From positions 29,071 through 93,070 of the forward strand of contig JAKOYD010000130.1 in NCBI GenBank assembly GCA_029780695.1: a stretch of 64,000 nucleotides of DNA. The letters run 5' to 3'. Source of the stretch: Pseudomonadota bacterium. GTDB taxonomy: Bacteria; Pseudomonadota; Gammaproteobacteria; Burkholderiales; Burkholderiaceae_C. The position numbers and the translations under genes are program-made. This document shows, one piece after another, positions 30,311-38,870 of the stretch (position 1 is its first letter; each line of letters opens with the position of its first letter). The notes under the pieces were generated by a model. The model made no database searches. It was not told the DNA's origin and saw only the letters and a program-made list of their open reading frames with translations.

Positions 30311-32167
30311 TCAGTCCGAACGATCGCGCGGATCGGATCGTTTGTCGGCGTCGGCCAGTTCGCGCAGCAAGGTCTGGTAGCGCGCCAGGTCGTTGGCGGC
30401 CAGGGCGTCGTCCATGCGGCGCTTGAGTTGCTCGCGCCGCTCGGTGCGCAGGATGCCGTGCAACTCGTCAGCCTCTGACACGATGTCGGGCGGCAACTTG
30501 GCCACTTCGTCCACCGCCAGGGCTTCGTGCGCGTGGCCGCGCAGGGCCTCGCGCAGCGCACTCCAGGGTTGCGGGCCGTGGTCCAGGTGCTGGCCCGCCA
30601 GCCACGTGAACAGCGGGCCATGCGGCGCCGGCAGATCGCACAGCAGTACATGGTCGTCCTGGCTCAGGCGGTCCCACGCGGTGGATTCGGTCAGCGCGAT
30701 CTGCAGCGCGCGGCTGGCCCGGCTGGCCGGCTGGCCGCGCGCGCGGCGCAGCGGCGGGGGCGCGGTGCTGTCTGGTCTTTTTTGGGGGTAGCGCACTTCT
30801 ACAGTGCGTTGGGTGCTCTGTTTTTCGTAGCGATTGAAATGTCGGCGGCGAAGGTCCCACAGCGCTTCCAGCTCGTGCGTGCCAATCTGCACCTGGGCCG
30901 CGATCTCGCCGAGCAACTGCTGCGCCAGCGCGCCGCCGGGCAGCAAGCGCCACAGCGGCCGGGCGTTGGCGGCAAAGCGCGAGCGGCCTTCGGCCGTGTC
31001 CATGTCGCATTCTTCGGCCGCCGCTTCGAGCAGAAAGCGCGACAGCGGCATGGCGTCCTTCACGGCCTGGCCGAAGGCGTCGGGGCCTTGCGCGCGCACG
31101 AAGCTGTCGGGGTCGTGCTCGGCCGGCAGAAACAGGAATTTCACGCTGCGCACGTCGGTGGCCAGCGGCAAGGCGGCTTCCAGCGCCTTGCGCGCCGCTC
31201 GGCGGCCGGCCGCGTCGCCGTCGAAGCTGAACACCACCTGGTCGGTGAAGCGAAACAGTTTTTGCACATGGTCGGGCGTACAGGCCGTGCCCAGCGTGGC
31301 CACGGCGTTGCCGAAACCCAGTTGTGACAGCGCCACCACGTCCATGTAGCCTTCGGTGACCAGCGCATAGCCGTGTTCGCGCAGCGCCGCGCGGGCTTCG
31401 AACAGGCCGTACAACTCTCGTCCCTTGTGGAACACCGGGGTTTCGGGTGAGTTGAGGTACTTGGGTTTTTCGTCGCCCAGCACGCGGCCGCCAAAGCCGA
31501 TCACCTCGCCCTTGACGCCGCGGATGGGGAACATGATGCGGTCGCGAAAGCGGTCGTAGCGCTTGCCGGCACCTTGTCCCGATGCGGGTGAAGGATCGTC
31601 GCCGGCGATGACCAGGCCGCTTTCTTCGAGCAGCGGGTCGGCGTAGTCGGGAAACACGCTGGCCAGCGTGCGCCAGCCCTCGGGCGCATAGCCCAGGCCG
31701 AAATCGCGCGCCACCTGACCCGACAGGCCGCGCCGCTTCAGGTAGTCGATGGCGCGCGGTGTGTCTTTCAGGTACCGCTTGTACGCCTCGCCGGCGCGCG
31801 CCAGCACGTCGGTCAGGGTGTGGCGTTTTTCGGTTTCTTGCGCGGCGCGCGCGCGCTCGCCGGGGCTGCGTTCGTCCTCGGGCACCGTCATGCCGTATTG
31901 CTGTGCGAGGTCATGCACGACTTCGACGAAGCCGGCGCCGGTGTGGTCCATCAAAAAACCGATGGCGTTGCCGTTCTTGCCGCAGCCGAAGCAGTGGTAG
32001 AACTGCTTGGACGGGCTGACGGTGAACGACGGCGATTTCTCGCCGTGAAACGGGCAAAGGCCCGAGAAGTTGGCGCCGGTCTTTTTCAGCTGCACGTACC
32101 GGCCGACGATCTCGACCACGTCGGCGCGGGCCAGAAGCTCCTGGATGAAATGCTGCGGAATCGCCAC
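30311..32167 (-). CDS. dnaG: DNA primase DnaG
   Basis: A 618-residue primase that makes RNA primers for replication. The N-terminal zinc-binding domain is seen in CPFHGEKSPSF and YHCFGCG (residues about 38-63). The TOPRIM core has VTEGYMDVVALSQLG and FDGDAAGRRAARKALE. A C-terminal helicase-binding domain follows after an Arg/Pro-rich linker (about residues 460-480). Length is near that of other primases (580-660). It lies directly upstream of rpoD on the same strand, the conserved dnaG-rpoD order. Confidence 0.96.
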   Translation of the reverse strand: MAIPQHFIQELLARADVVEIVGRYVQLKKTGANFSGLCPFHGEKSPSFTVSPSKQFYHCFGCGKNGNAIGFLMDHTGAGFVEVVHDLAQQYGMTVPEDERSPGERARAAQETEKRHTLTDVLARAGEAYKRYLKDTPRAIDYLKRRGLSGQVARDFGLGYAPEGWRTLASVFPDYADPLLEESGLVIAGDDPSPASGQGAGKRYDRFRDRIMFPIRGVKGEVIGFGGRVLGDEKPKYLNSPETPVFHKGRELYGLFEARAALREHGYALVTEGYMDVVALSQLGFGNAVATLGTACTPDHVQKLFRFTDQVVFSFDGDAAGRRAARKALEAALPLATDVRSVKFLFLPAEHDPDSFVRAQGPDAFGQAVKDAMPLSRFLLEAAAEECDMDTAEGRSRFAANARPLWRLLPGGALAQQLLGEIAAQVQIGTHELEALWDLRRRHFNRYEKQSTQRTVEVRYPQKRPDSTAPPPLRRARGQPASRASRALQIALTESTAWDRLSQDDHVLLCDLPAPHGPLFTWLAGQHLDHGPQPWSALREALRGHAHEALAVDEVAKLPPDIVSEADELHGILRTERREQLKRRMDDALAANDLARYQTLLRELADADKRSDPRDRSD

Positions 32168-32240
32168 GCGCTATTTTGGCCGATGGAGCGCGGGCAGGGG
32201 CTTCGAGGCGCCGTGCTGCCTCGCGTTCGGCGAACTACCC

Positions 32241-32636
32241 CTAAAAAACCAGCGTGCGCCAGCGCGCATCCAGCGCGCGCGCCATGAACTGTACGGCTCC
32301 GCCGCGGCCGTGGCACTCGGCGATCAGCTGTGCGGGGTTGATGCCCTGTGCGTGCAGGGCGTCGCTGCACGCCAGCAGGCGCGCGCCGTGCGCCACACAG
32401 TCTTGCATGTGCGCCAGGATGGTCTTGTCCACGTGCGGCGCGGCACGCAGCGACGCGGCCACGCCGGGGACCAGCAGGCGCACGCTGGCGGCGGTGAAGT
32501 AGACCTCCACCTGGGCCTCCATCGCGGCGGCGGCAGCGGCGTGAAAGAAGGGCGTGGCCAGTCGCTCGGGCGCGGACGGATCGGCCGACCACAGGAGGAT
32601 GGCCACGCCTTCCAGCGCATCGGGGCTGAAGCTCAT
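32241..32636 (-). CDS. DsrE-family sulfur-carrier-like protein
   Basis: A 131-residue DsrE/DsrF-fold protein (VAILLWSADPSAPERLATPF, then AHMQDCVAHGARLLACSDAL). Cysteines near residues 82 and 92 are possible persulfide sites. Family members carry sulfur as persulfide or bind other small partners. Its ATG overlaps the stop of the upstream GcvH-like gene (ATGA), so the two are translationally coupled. Together they resemble the DsrE plus lipoate-binding protein pairs of sulfur metabolism. The partner enzymes of that system are not in this window. Confidence 0.7.
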   Translation of the reverse strand: MSFSPDALEGVAILLWSADPSAPERLATPFFHAAAAAAMEAQVEVYFTAASVRLLVPGVAASLRAAPHVDKTILAHMQDCVAHGARLLACSDALHAQGINPAQLIAECHGRGGAVQFMARALDARWRTLVF

Positions 32637-33073
32637 GGCCGTTCCAAGTCCTGGCGAAACAGCCGCGCGTGCGCGGCCATGGCGGGCGCCACGGCTTGGC
32701 CGTGCACCAGCAAGGCCTGGTCGGTCGCCAAGTCGCGCAGGGCCACGCGCGCGATCCAGCCTTGGCCGTAAGGGTCTTCGTGCACCCATTCGGGCCGGTC
32801 GGCCAGCAGCGGGTTGATGGCGACGACGGTGCCGCTGACCGGCGACTTGACGGCCACGATGGACTTGGCCAGTTCCACCACCGCGATGGCGCGGCCCTGC
32901 TCGACCTCGACGCCCACGCTTTTGGGTCGGCACATGTAAATCTCGCCCGACAGCCGAATACCCAGGGCGGTGATTCCCACCGTGGCCGTGCCGTCGTCGT
33001 GCACGCGTGCCCACACCTGATGTTCGATCAGGTAGTGCAGCTCGGGCGGGTGGGGGTGCGCGGCGGCGATCAT
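32633..33073 (-). CDS. GcvH-like lipoate-binding protein
   Basis: A 146-residue lipoyl-domain protein. The hammerhead sequence VELAKSIVAVKSPVSGTVVA fits the GcvH family with Lys70 as the lipoylated residue, and WVHEDPYGQGWIARV matches the C-terminal GcvH segment. It is not next to gcvT or gcvP and has an N-terminal HPHPPELHYLIEHQVWARV, so it is a stand-alone or LbpA-like version, coupled to the DsrE gene by a 4-base overlap. The ATG at 33073 is chosen; the longer frame to 33184 runs through an R4 repeat. Confidence 0.75.
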   Translation of the reverse strand: MIAAAHPHPPELHYLIEHQVWARVHDDGTATVGITALGIRLSGEIYMCRPKSVGVEVEQGRAIAVVELAKSIVAVKSPVSGTVVAINPLLADRPEWVHEDPYGQGWIARVALRDLATDQALLVHGQAVAPAMAAHARLFRQDLERP

Positions 33074-33132
33074 CGGCGTATTCTGGCAGGCGCGGCGCGG
33101 GCGGCCAAGACGCGGGTCGGGAAGCTGCGCGT

Positions 33133-33180
33133 GCTTCAAAATAAATAGCTGCCTGCGCTTGCTAAACTTGCGCTGCAAGC
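33133..33180. repeat. R4 repeat copy in the GcvH-like/creA divergent gap
   Basis: The plus strand reads GCTTCAAAATAAATAGCTGC, CTGCGCTTGCTAAACTTGCG, CTGCAAGC. It lies between two divergent start codons and therefore within or near both promoters. Confidence 0.65.
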
Positions 33181-33200
33181 TCATTAACTTTCAAATTTCG

Positions 33201-33683
33201 ATGATGAATCCCTTGCTTCACGCAACTTCTGGACTGCTGATTGCCGCGCTGGCCACGGCCGCGCAGGCGCAGAAAATCGGCGACGTCAGCACCGCCTTTC
33301 AGTGGGTCGGACCCAACCACAAGATCGTGGTCGAAGCCTATGACGATCCGCTGGTCGACGGGGTGACCTGCTACATCTCGCGCGCGCGCACCGGCGGCAT
33401 CAAGGGCGGCCTGGGCCTGGCCGAAGACCGCGCCGAGGCGTCGATTGCCTGTCGCCAGGTGGGGCCGGTGCATTTCAAGGGCCCGTTGAAACAGGAAGAC
33501 GAAGTCTTCAGCGAGCGCATGTCGATCCTGTTCAAGCGCCTGCGCGTGGTGCGCATGGTCGATGCGCCGCGCAACACGCTGGTGTACCTGACCTATTCGG
33601 ACAAGCTCATCGAAGGCTCGCCGCAGAACGCCGTCACCGCCGTGCCCATCGATCGCGCGACCGCCATCCCGGTCAAGAACTGA
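33201..33683 (+). CDS. creA: CreA-family periplasmic protein
   Basis: A 160-residue secreted protein with a signal peptide (LLHATSGLLIAALATAAQAQ). CreA-type features are IGDVSTAFQWVGPNHKIVVEAYDD, GVTCYISRARTGGIKGGLGLAED, and DKLIEGSPQNAVTAVP. CreA is widespread in proteobacteria, and its molecular role is unknown. The start is ATG 33201 or ATG 33204; both open the signal peptide. It stands alone and is convergent with the selC-selB block. Confidence 0.85.
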   Translation: MMNPLLHATSGLLIAALATAAQAQKIGDVSTAFQWVGPNHKIVVEAYDDPLVDGVTCYISRARTGGIKGGLGLAEDRAEASIACRQVGPVHFKGPLKQEDEVFSERMSILFKRLRVVRMVDAPRNTLVYLTYSDKLIEGSPQNAVTAVPIDRATAIPVKN

Positions 33684-33729
33684 GGGCGCGCCCCGCCGAC
33701 GTCCGCCAGGCCCGCGGGCCACGCGGTGG

Positions 33730-33825
33730 TGGCGGAAGGGCATGGGAGTCGAACCCACCCGGCGACGCTTGGCGCCACCCACCGGGTTTGAAGCCCGGCC
33801 CACCCACCAGGATGGTTGCCCTTCC
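33730..33825 (-). tRNA. selC: tRNA-Sec (anticodon UCA)
   Basis: On the minus strand the gene starts GGAAGGGCAACC and ends GCCCTTCC-G-CCA, giving the long 8-base acceptor stem of selenocysteine tRNA. The anticodon loop reads CTTCAAA within GGGCTTCAAACCC (anticodon TCA). A long variable arm (TGGCGCC-AAGCGTC type) follows. The CCA end is encoded. It lies 165 bases downstream of selB on the same strand and serves the UGA codon in fdnG. Confidence 0.93.
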
Positions 33826-33834
33826 GAAATGAAA

Positions 33835-33956
33835 ACTCCCCCCTGAGGCGCTGACGCGCCTTCCCCCCTCTCTCTTCGGGAGGGGGGACAACGCCGGTGC
33901 TCGGTGCAAGCCCGCGCACGGCGTTTCTGGGGGGGGCCTGCTCCGCGGCCACCCGA
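33835..33956. repeat. R2-family palindromic repeat between selC and selB
   Basis: Contains CTCCCCCCTGAGGCGCTGAC, GCGCCTTCCCCCCTCTCTCT, TCGGGAGGGGGGACAACGCC and GGCCTGCTCCGCGGCC. It is the reverse orientation of the norD-upstream copy and sits in the selB 3' gap. Confidence 0.65.
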
Positions 33957-33990
33957 ACGCTGGAGGCGAGGCGATTGTGCGCCGTGCGGG

Positions 33991-35946
33991 TCATGGCAAA
34001 AACAGCGTGCATTCTGCCCGCAGCTTGTGTTCGTCGCCGACACGGCGCGTCAGGCCGATGCGGTCGAAGTATTCCAGAATCTGGATCGCGCGCTTGCGGC
34101 CCAGGCCGGTGGCGTCGCGGAATTGCGCGGCCAGCACGGTGCCGGCGTGGGCGGCGCCCACCTCGCGCGCCAGCGCGGCCAGCCGCTGCAGGGTGGCCGG
34201 CGGGTAGTACAAGTCCTTGACGATCTGATGCAGCTCGCCGCGCCGCGCCAGCCGCGCCAGTGTGGTGCGCACCAGCGGCTCGCTTTCGCCGGTGTTCTTG
34301 GCCAGGTCGCGTGCCCAGGCGCCTTCAAAGGCGGCCTCGGACAGCGCGGGCGCCACCTTCTGCGCGATGCGCGTTTCGGTGGCCGTGAGCTGCGCGCCGT
34401 GAGCGGGCAGGTGCGCGACGGCGCCGCGCAGCACCAGCGCGCCCTGCTCGGCCAGCCGCGCCAGCAGCGCCTGCCACAGGGCGGCGGGCAGGCGCGGTGC
34501 CGACAAGCGACGCAGGCGGGCGGTGTCGGGGCCCAGCTCGTCGGGGTGCTTGTCGTGAAAGGCCTGCAACGCGGCGCGCGTGGATTGCGCGATCGCTTCG
34601 GTTTGCATAGCGCCCAGCGCTTGTTCGGCCTGCGTCAGCGTGCCATAAGGCACTGCACCGGCGGGCAGCGCGCGCCATCCCTGCGCGGCGGCCAGGCGCG
34701 CCAGATCGACGCCGTGCGGCGCCACGCCGATCAGTTCGGCGATGCGTTCACGCGCACTGGGCAACCGCAGCGCCGCCAGCTCGGCCAGCCGCTGCGGCGT
34801 GCGGCGGTAGCGCGTGGGCGGCAGGGGATCGATCACCACGCCGCCGGCCAGCGTGCGGCTGCCGGCGGCGTCGCGCAGCAGCACGCGCTCGCCGTGCCAG
34901 GCGCCCACCGGGGCGTGCAACACCAATTGCACCAGCTGGCAGGCGCCGGGGGCCAGCACGTCGGCGTCAAGCACCGCCACGGTCGCATTCACATGCGCGG
35001 CGCCGATGTGCGCCTGAACGCGCGCGCCCGAGCGCAGTGGTTTGGCCTCGGCATGCCACAAGGTCAACTGCACATCGAGTCGATTCGTGGCCAGCGCCAC
35101 GGTGGGGTCGGTCAGCCATTGGCCGCGCGAGAGGTCGTCCTTGGCCACGCTGGCCAGCGCCACGGCGCAGCGCTGGCCGGCGTGCGCTGCTTCCACCGGG
35201 CGGTTCTGCGCGTGCAGGCTGCGCACCCGTGCGCGCTGCGGGCCGGGGACGATGGCCAGTTCGTCGCCCACGCGCACGCTGCCAGCGTGAATGGTGCCGG
35301 TGACCACGGTGCCCGTGCCTTGCAGGGTGAAAGCGCGGTCGATGGCGAGCCGCAGGGCGGGTAGCGGGTGGGGTTGAGCGGTGAATTTTTCTGCCTCTCC
35401 CGCCAGCGGGGGAGGGCATGGAACGTCGCCAGCGCTTGTCTGGTCTATCTCAATAGCTTCAAAAAGTAGAGCGTGCAAGGCGTCGATGCCGGCGCCCGTT
35501 TGCGCCGACACGGCCAGCACGGGCGCGCCCGCCAGCGGGGTGGGCGCCAGCAGCTCGGCCATCTCGGCGCGCACGGCGGCGATGCGGTCGGCATCGGCGC
35601 GGTCGGCCTTGGTGATGACGACGGCGCCGCGCGCCACGCCCAGCAGCGACAGCACGGCCAGGTGTTCCAGCGTCTGCGGCATGGGGCCATCGTCGGCGGC
35701 CACCAGCAGCAGGGCAAAGTCGATGCCGCTGGCGCCGGCCACCATGGTGTGCACCAGGCGCTCGTGGCCAGGCACGTCGATGAAGCCGATGCGGCCGCCA
35801 TCCGGCGTATCGAGAAAGGCGTAGCCCAGCTCGATGCTGATGCCGCGCTTTTTCTCTTCCGGCAGGCGGTCGGTGTCGACGCCGGTGAGCGCGCGCACCA
35901 GCGTGGTCTTGCCGTGGTCGATGTGGCCTGCGGTGCCGATGATCAT
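33991..35946 (-). CDS. selB: Selenocysteine-specific elongation factor SelB
   Basis: A 651-residue GTPase that brings Sec-tRNA to UGA codons by binding the SECIS hairpin. GTP motifs are GHIDHGKTT (residues 7-15), DVPGHE and TKAD. The C-terminal winged helices bind RNA ([21 protein letters not shown]). Between the GTPase domain and domain II the linker is lengthened by repeat DNA: an R3-like stretch (35394-35418, PCPPPLAGE) and an R4 copy (35429-35472, [16 protein letters not shown]), before [11 protein letters not shown] resumes the family pattern. The frame is open, and the key motifs are intact. Confidence 0.95.
   Translation of the reverse strand: MIIGTAGHIDHGKTTLVRALTGVDTDRLPEEKKRGISIELGYAFLDTPDGGRIGFIDVPGHERLVHTMVAGASGIDFALLLVAADDGPMPQTLEHLAVLSLLGVARGAVVITKADRADADRIAAVRAEMAELLAPTPLAGAPVLAVSAQTGAGIDALHALLFEAIEIDQTSAGDVPCPPPLAGEAEKFTAQPHPLPALRLAIDRAFTLQGTGTVVTGTIHAGSVRVGDELAIVPGPQRARVRSLHAQNRPVEAAHAGQRCAVALASVAKDDLSRGQWLTDPTVALATNRLDVQLTLWHAEAKPLRSGARVQAHIGAAHVNATVAVLDADVLAPGACQLVQLVLHAPVGAWHGERVLLRDAAGSRTLAGGVVIDPLPPTRYRRTPQRLAELAALRLPSARERIAELIGVAPHGVDLARLAAAQGWRALPAGAVPYGTLTQAEQALGAMQTEAIAQSTRAALQAFHDKHPDELGPDTARLRRLSAPRLPAALWQALLARLAEQGALVLRGAVAHLPAHGAQLTATETRIAQKVAPALSEAAFEGAWARDLAKNTGESEPLVRTTLARLARRGELHQIVKDLYYPPATLQRLAALAREVGAAHAGTVLAAQFRDATGLGRKRAIQILEYFDRIGLTRRVGDEHKLRAECTLFLP
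35394..35472. repeat. Tandem R3-like and R4 repeat copies inside selB
   Basis: CCTCTCCCGCCAGCGGGGGAGG (35394-35415, a palindrome) is followed after about a dozen bases by CCAGCGCTTG...CTCAATAGCTTCAAAAAGTA (35429-35472). Both are read through in frame on the minus strand. Confidence 0.65.
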
Positions 35947-35973
35947 GGGCGGATGATCGAGTCTTTGTAATGC

Positions 35974-37377
35974 TTAGGCGCGGTATGCGGGATACGGCAG
36001 CACGGGTGGCGCAATACCGGCGAACATCTCTTCAAACATGAAGTCGGCCCAGCGGAAATCGTCCTTGAACAGCGCGGGCGTGCGTTCGTTGTAGTCGCGC
36101 TGCACCTGGCGCACGCGGCCCTGGGCGTCGAAGTCGTAGTCGAACTGCACGTTGAGCGCCTGGCCGGGCGTGCCGTTGACGACCATGTAGCACAGGTTGT
36201 CGGGCAGGCGCCGTTCGGGCGCGCGGCCGGCGAGCTTCTCGCTGATCTGGTAGGCCACGATGCGGCCCAGGCGGTTGGCGATGTGGGCGCTCTTGGGGTA
36301 ATAGCGGAAGGGCAGGGTGGAGACGGCGGCAATCGCATCGCCGATGACGTAGGCGCGCTCGTCGCCCTTGATCTGCATCGTCACCTCGTCCATGTCGGCC
36401 CAGCCGTCGCTGGTCTTGCTGACGGTGCCGGCCAGCCAGGCCAGATCGCCCGCCTTGTGCGGGGCCATCAGGATGGCGTGGTCGAACTTGTGGTCGCCGG
36501 CGGCGGTGCGGATGCGCTGGTTGAACGGATCGACCTCTTGCACGTGCGCATTGGGCACGTAGGTGATGAAGTCCTTGTACAGCTCCTCAAAGGCCAGCTT
36601 GTAGCCCTGGCCGATGGGCATGATGGACGGCTTGTGGTCGAGGATGGTGATGTGGCCCTTGATCTTGTTGGTCTTGAAGTGCCAGGCGATCAGGCAGGCG
36701 CGCTCGTACGGGCTGGGCGGGCAGCGCTGCGGTGGGGGCGGCAGGTTCATCACCAGCTCGCCGCCCTTGAAATTGTGCAGCGCGCGCTTGAGGGTGAGAA
36801 ATTCGCTGTTGCTGGCGTAGGCGCTGGGAAAGCGGGTGCGCGCGGCATCGGCGGCTTGGCGGTCGTTGCCGAACCAGCTCTCATAGTTGTAGCGAATGCC
36901 GGGCGCCAGCACCAGCCAGTCATAGTCGAGCGTGCCCACGCTGGTGGTGACGATGCGTCTGTCGCGGTCGATCTGCTGCACCTCGGCCTGAAAAAACTTG
37001 TAGCCCAGCTTGTTTGCCACGCGCAGGTAATCGTGCGTGAGCAATTCGCCATCGACCATGTTCACCAGCCACATGTTGGACAGCGGGCTGGAGAAGAACA
37101 CCGGGTTGCGATCGAGCAGCACCACTTCGGCCTGCGGCGCCAGCTGGCGCAGGTTGGCGGCGGTGGTCAGGCCACCCCAGCCGCCGCCGCAGATGACGAT
37201 GCGTGGGGCCTTGCCGCGCGGCAGCAGGGTTTGAGTGGACTTGCCGATGAAGGCGGGGTAGGGCGCTGCATCCGTGGCGGCAGCGTTGGATGTGCCCGGG
37301 CTGGCGCAGGCGGGCAGCAGGGGGGCGGCGGCGGTGGCCGCGCTCGCGGCGATGAATGTGCGTCGATCGAAGGTCAT
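35974..37377 (-). CDS. FccB-like FAD flavoprotein (sulfide dehydrogenase family), Tat-exported
   Basis: A 467-residue flavoprotein with a twin-arginine signal (DRRTFIAASAATAAAPLLPA), an FAD-binding GGGWGG (ICGGGWGGLTTAANL), and the FCSD-type sequence PPPPQRCPPSPYERACLIAW, where the first redox cysteine of flavocytochrome c sulfide dehydrogenase lies. YVIGDAIAAV is the second FAD contact. The usual cytochrome partner FccA is not nearby. It lies between selA (36 bases upstream) and selB (27 bases downstream), all on the same strand, so it is co-transcribed with the selenocysteine genes. Oxidation of sulfide, polysulfide or even selenide is possible but unproven. Confidence 0.78.
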   Translation of the reverse strand: MTFDRRTFIAASAATAAAPLLPACASPGTSNAAATDAAPYPAFIGKSTQTLLPRGKAPRIVICGGGWGGLTTAANLRQLAPQAEVVLLDRNPVFFSSPLSNMWLVNMVDGELLTHDYLRVANKLGYKFFQAEVQQIDRDRRIVTTSVGTLDYDWLVLAPGIRYNYESWFGNDRQAADAARTRFPSAYASNSEFLTLKRALHNFKGGELVMNLPPPPQRCPPSPYERACLIAWHFKTNKIKGHITILDHKPSIMPIGQGYKLAFEELYKDFITYVPNAHVQEVDPFNQRIRTAAGDHKFDHAILMAPHKAGDLAWLAGTVSKTSDGWADMDEVTMQIKGDERAYVIGDAIAAVSTLPFRYYPKSAHIANRLGRIVAYQISEKLAGRAPERRLPDNLCYMVVNGTPGQALNVQFDYDFDAQGRVRQVQRDYNERTPALFKDDFRWADFMFEEMFAGIAPPVLPYPAYRA

Positions 37378-37412
37378 GGGTGCTCCTCTATGGATGGCTG
37401 ACCAGCCAATGG

Positions 37413-38870
37413 TTACAAGGACAGGTGCGGAATCTGGGTGGTGAGTTGTGTGAAATCCTCCAGGCAACGGCAATCCAGAATCAAGCGGTCGTCGGCAATG
37501 CGGCCGATGACGGGGGTGGGCAATTGGCGAAAGGCGGCGGCCAGTGCATCGAGCGCGCGGCCCGAGCCTTTCTTTTCAACCGGTGCGATGGCCAGGCCCG
37601 ACGAAGGCAGGCGTTCGATGGGCAGCGAGCCGGAGCCGATCTGCCCTTGCAGCGGCACGGTGCTGACGGTGTAGCGGGGGGCAAGGGCGGTTTGCAGCGC
37701 CGGCAGCACGGCCTGCGCCGTGGCCTCGATGTCGGCCAGCGGGCGCGTGAGCAGGCGCAGCGTGGGCAAGTCGCGCGCCAGCCGTTCGGGGCGCTGGTAG
37801 AGCATCAGCGTCGCTTCGAGCGCGGCCAGCGGCAGCTTGCTCATGCGGAGCGCGCGCTTCATGGGGAATTTGCGGATGCGGCCGATGGCCTCTCGCGTGC
37901 CGACGATCAGGCCGGCCTGTGGGCCGCCCAGCAGCTTGTCGCCGCTGAAAGTGACCACGTCGCAGCCGGCGCCCAGCATCTCTTGCGGCGTGGGTTCGCG
38001 CGGCAGGCCGTAAGCGGCCATGTCGATCAACGCGCCGCTTCCCAAGTCGGTGGCCAGCGGCAGGCCATGCTTTTTTGCTATCGAAGAAAGAGTAGCCTCG
38101 TCGACGGCGCTGGTGAAGCCCTGCACGGCGTAGTTGCTGGTGTGCACCTTCATCAGCAGCGCCGTGCGCTCGGTCATGGCGCGCTCGTAGTCGTGCGGAT
38201 GGGTGCGGTTGGTGGTGCCCACTTCGACCAGCTTGGCGCCAGCGCTTTCCATCACGTCGGGCATGCGAAAGGCGCCGCCGATTTCAACCAGCTCGCCGCG
38301 CGAGACGATGACTTCCTTGCCCCGCGCGAGTGCAGCAATCGTCAGCAGCACGGCGGCGGCGTTGTTGTTGACCACCGTGGCCGCCTCCGCACCGGTGAGT
38401 TCGCACAGCAGGCCTTCCACGATGCTGTCGCGGTCGCCGCGCGCGCCCGTGGCCAGGTCGTATTCGAGGTTGTTGGGGCCGGCCATCATGGCCTGCACGT
38501 GGGCCAGCGCCGCGTCTGCCAGCAGCGCGCGGCCCAGGTTGGTGTGAATGACGGTGCCGGTGAGGTTGAGCACTGGCTTCATGCGCGGCGCCAGGCGCGC
38601 CTGCACGCGGTTGGCGAGTGATCGCTCGATGGCTTCAAATTCAATAGCTGAAGGCGCAAGCTGCGCATGCCCAATGCGCTCTCTGAAGTCGGCAAGCAGG
38701 GAACGCGCAGCATCGGCCACCAGGGTGTGGCCGTGCTCGGCGACCAGCGCCGCCACGGCAGGCGCGCGCAGCAGGCGGTCGATGGAAGGCAGGTTCTTGG
38801 CGGAGGCCTCGGGGGAGTGTTCTGGCGGGGCCGCTGAACCGTGAACCACGGATTCGGGGGGCCGGGCCAT
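37413..38870 (-). CDS. selA: L-seryl-tRNA(Sec) selenium transferase SelA
   Basis: A 485-residue PLP enzyme that converts Ser-tRNA(Sec) to Sec-tRNA(Sec) using selenophosphate. The PLP lysine is in TFSGDKLLGGPQAG, and LNLTGTVIHTNLGRALL and NNNAAAVLLTIAALA are family signatures. Two stretches look repeat-derived: 38632-38680 codes for RIGHAQLAPSAIEFEA, and 38069-38097 for part of ATLSSIAKKHGL. The start ATG overlaps the fdhE stop by one base (TAATG). Its selenophosphate comes from SelD, which is not in this window. Confidence 0.95.
   Translation of the reverse strand: MARPPESVVHGSAAPPEHSPEASAKNLPSIDRLLRAPAVAALVAEHGHTLVADAARSLLADFRERIGHAQLAPSAIEFEAIERSLANRVQARLAPRMKPVLNLTGTVIHTNLGRALLADAALAHVQAMMAGPNNLEYDLATGARGDRDSIVEGLLCELTGAEAATVVNNNAAAVLLTIAALARGKEVIVSRGELVEIGGAFRMPDVMESAGAKLVEVGTTNRTHPHDYERAMTERTALLMKVHTSNYAVQGFTSAVDEATLSSIAKKHGLPLATDLGSGALIDMAAYGLPREPTPQEMLGAGCDVVTFSGDKLLGGPQAGLIVGTREAIGRIRKFPMKRALRMSKLPLAALEATLMLYQRPERLARDLPTLRLLTRPLADIEATAQAVLPALQTALAPRYTVSTVPLQGQIGSGSLPIERLPSSGLAIAPVEKKGSGRALDALAAAFRQLPTPVIGRIADDRLILDCRCLEDFTQLTTQIPHLSL
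38632..38680. repeat. R4 repeat copy inside selA
   Basis: The plus strand reads GCTTCAAATTCAATAGCTGA, AGGCGCAAGCTGCGCATGCC, CAATGCGCT, matching the family GCTTC-AAATT-CAATAGCTG...GCGCA pattern. It is in frame within the N-terminal domain of SelA. A more decayed possible copy is at 38069-38097. Confidence 0.55.

Noticed and set aside
34595..34624. Third R4 copy in selB (GCTTCGGTTTGCATAGC...CCAGCGCTTG)
   Set aside because: Both end motifs are present but the spacer is far too short, so the match may be chance.
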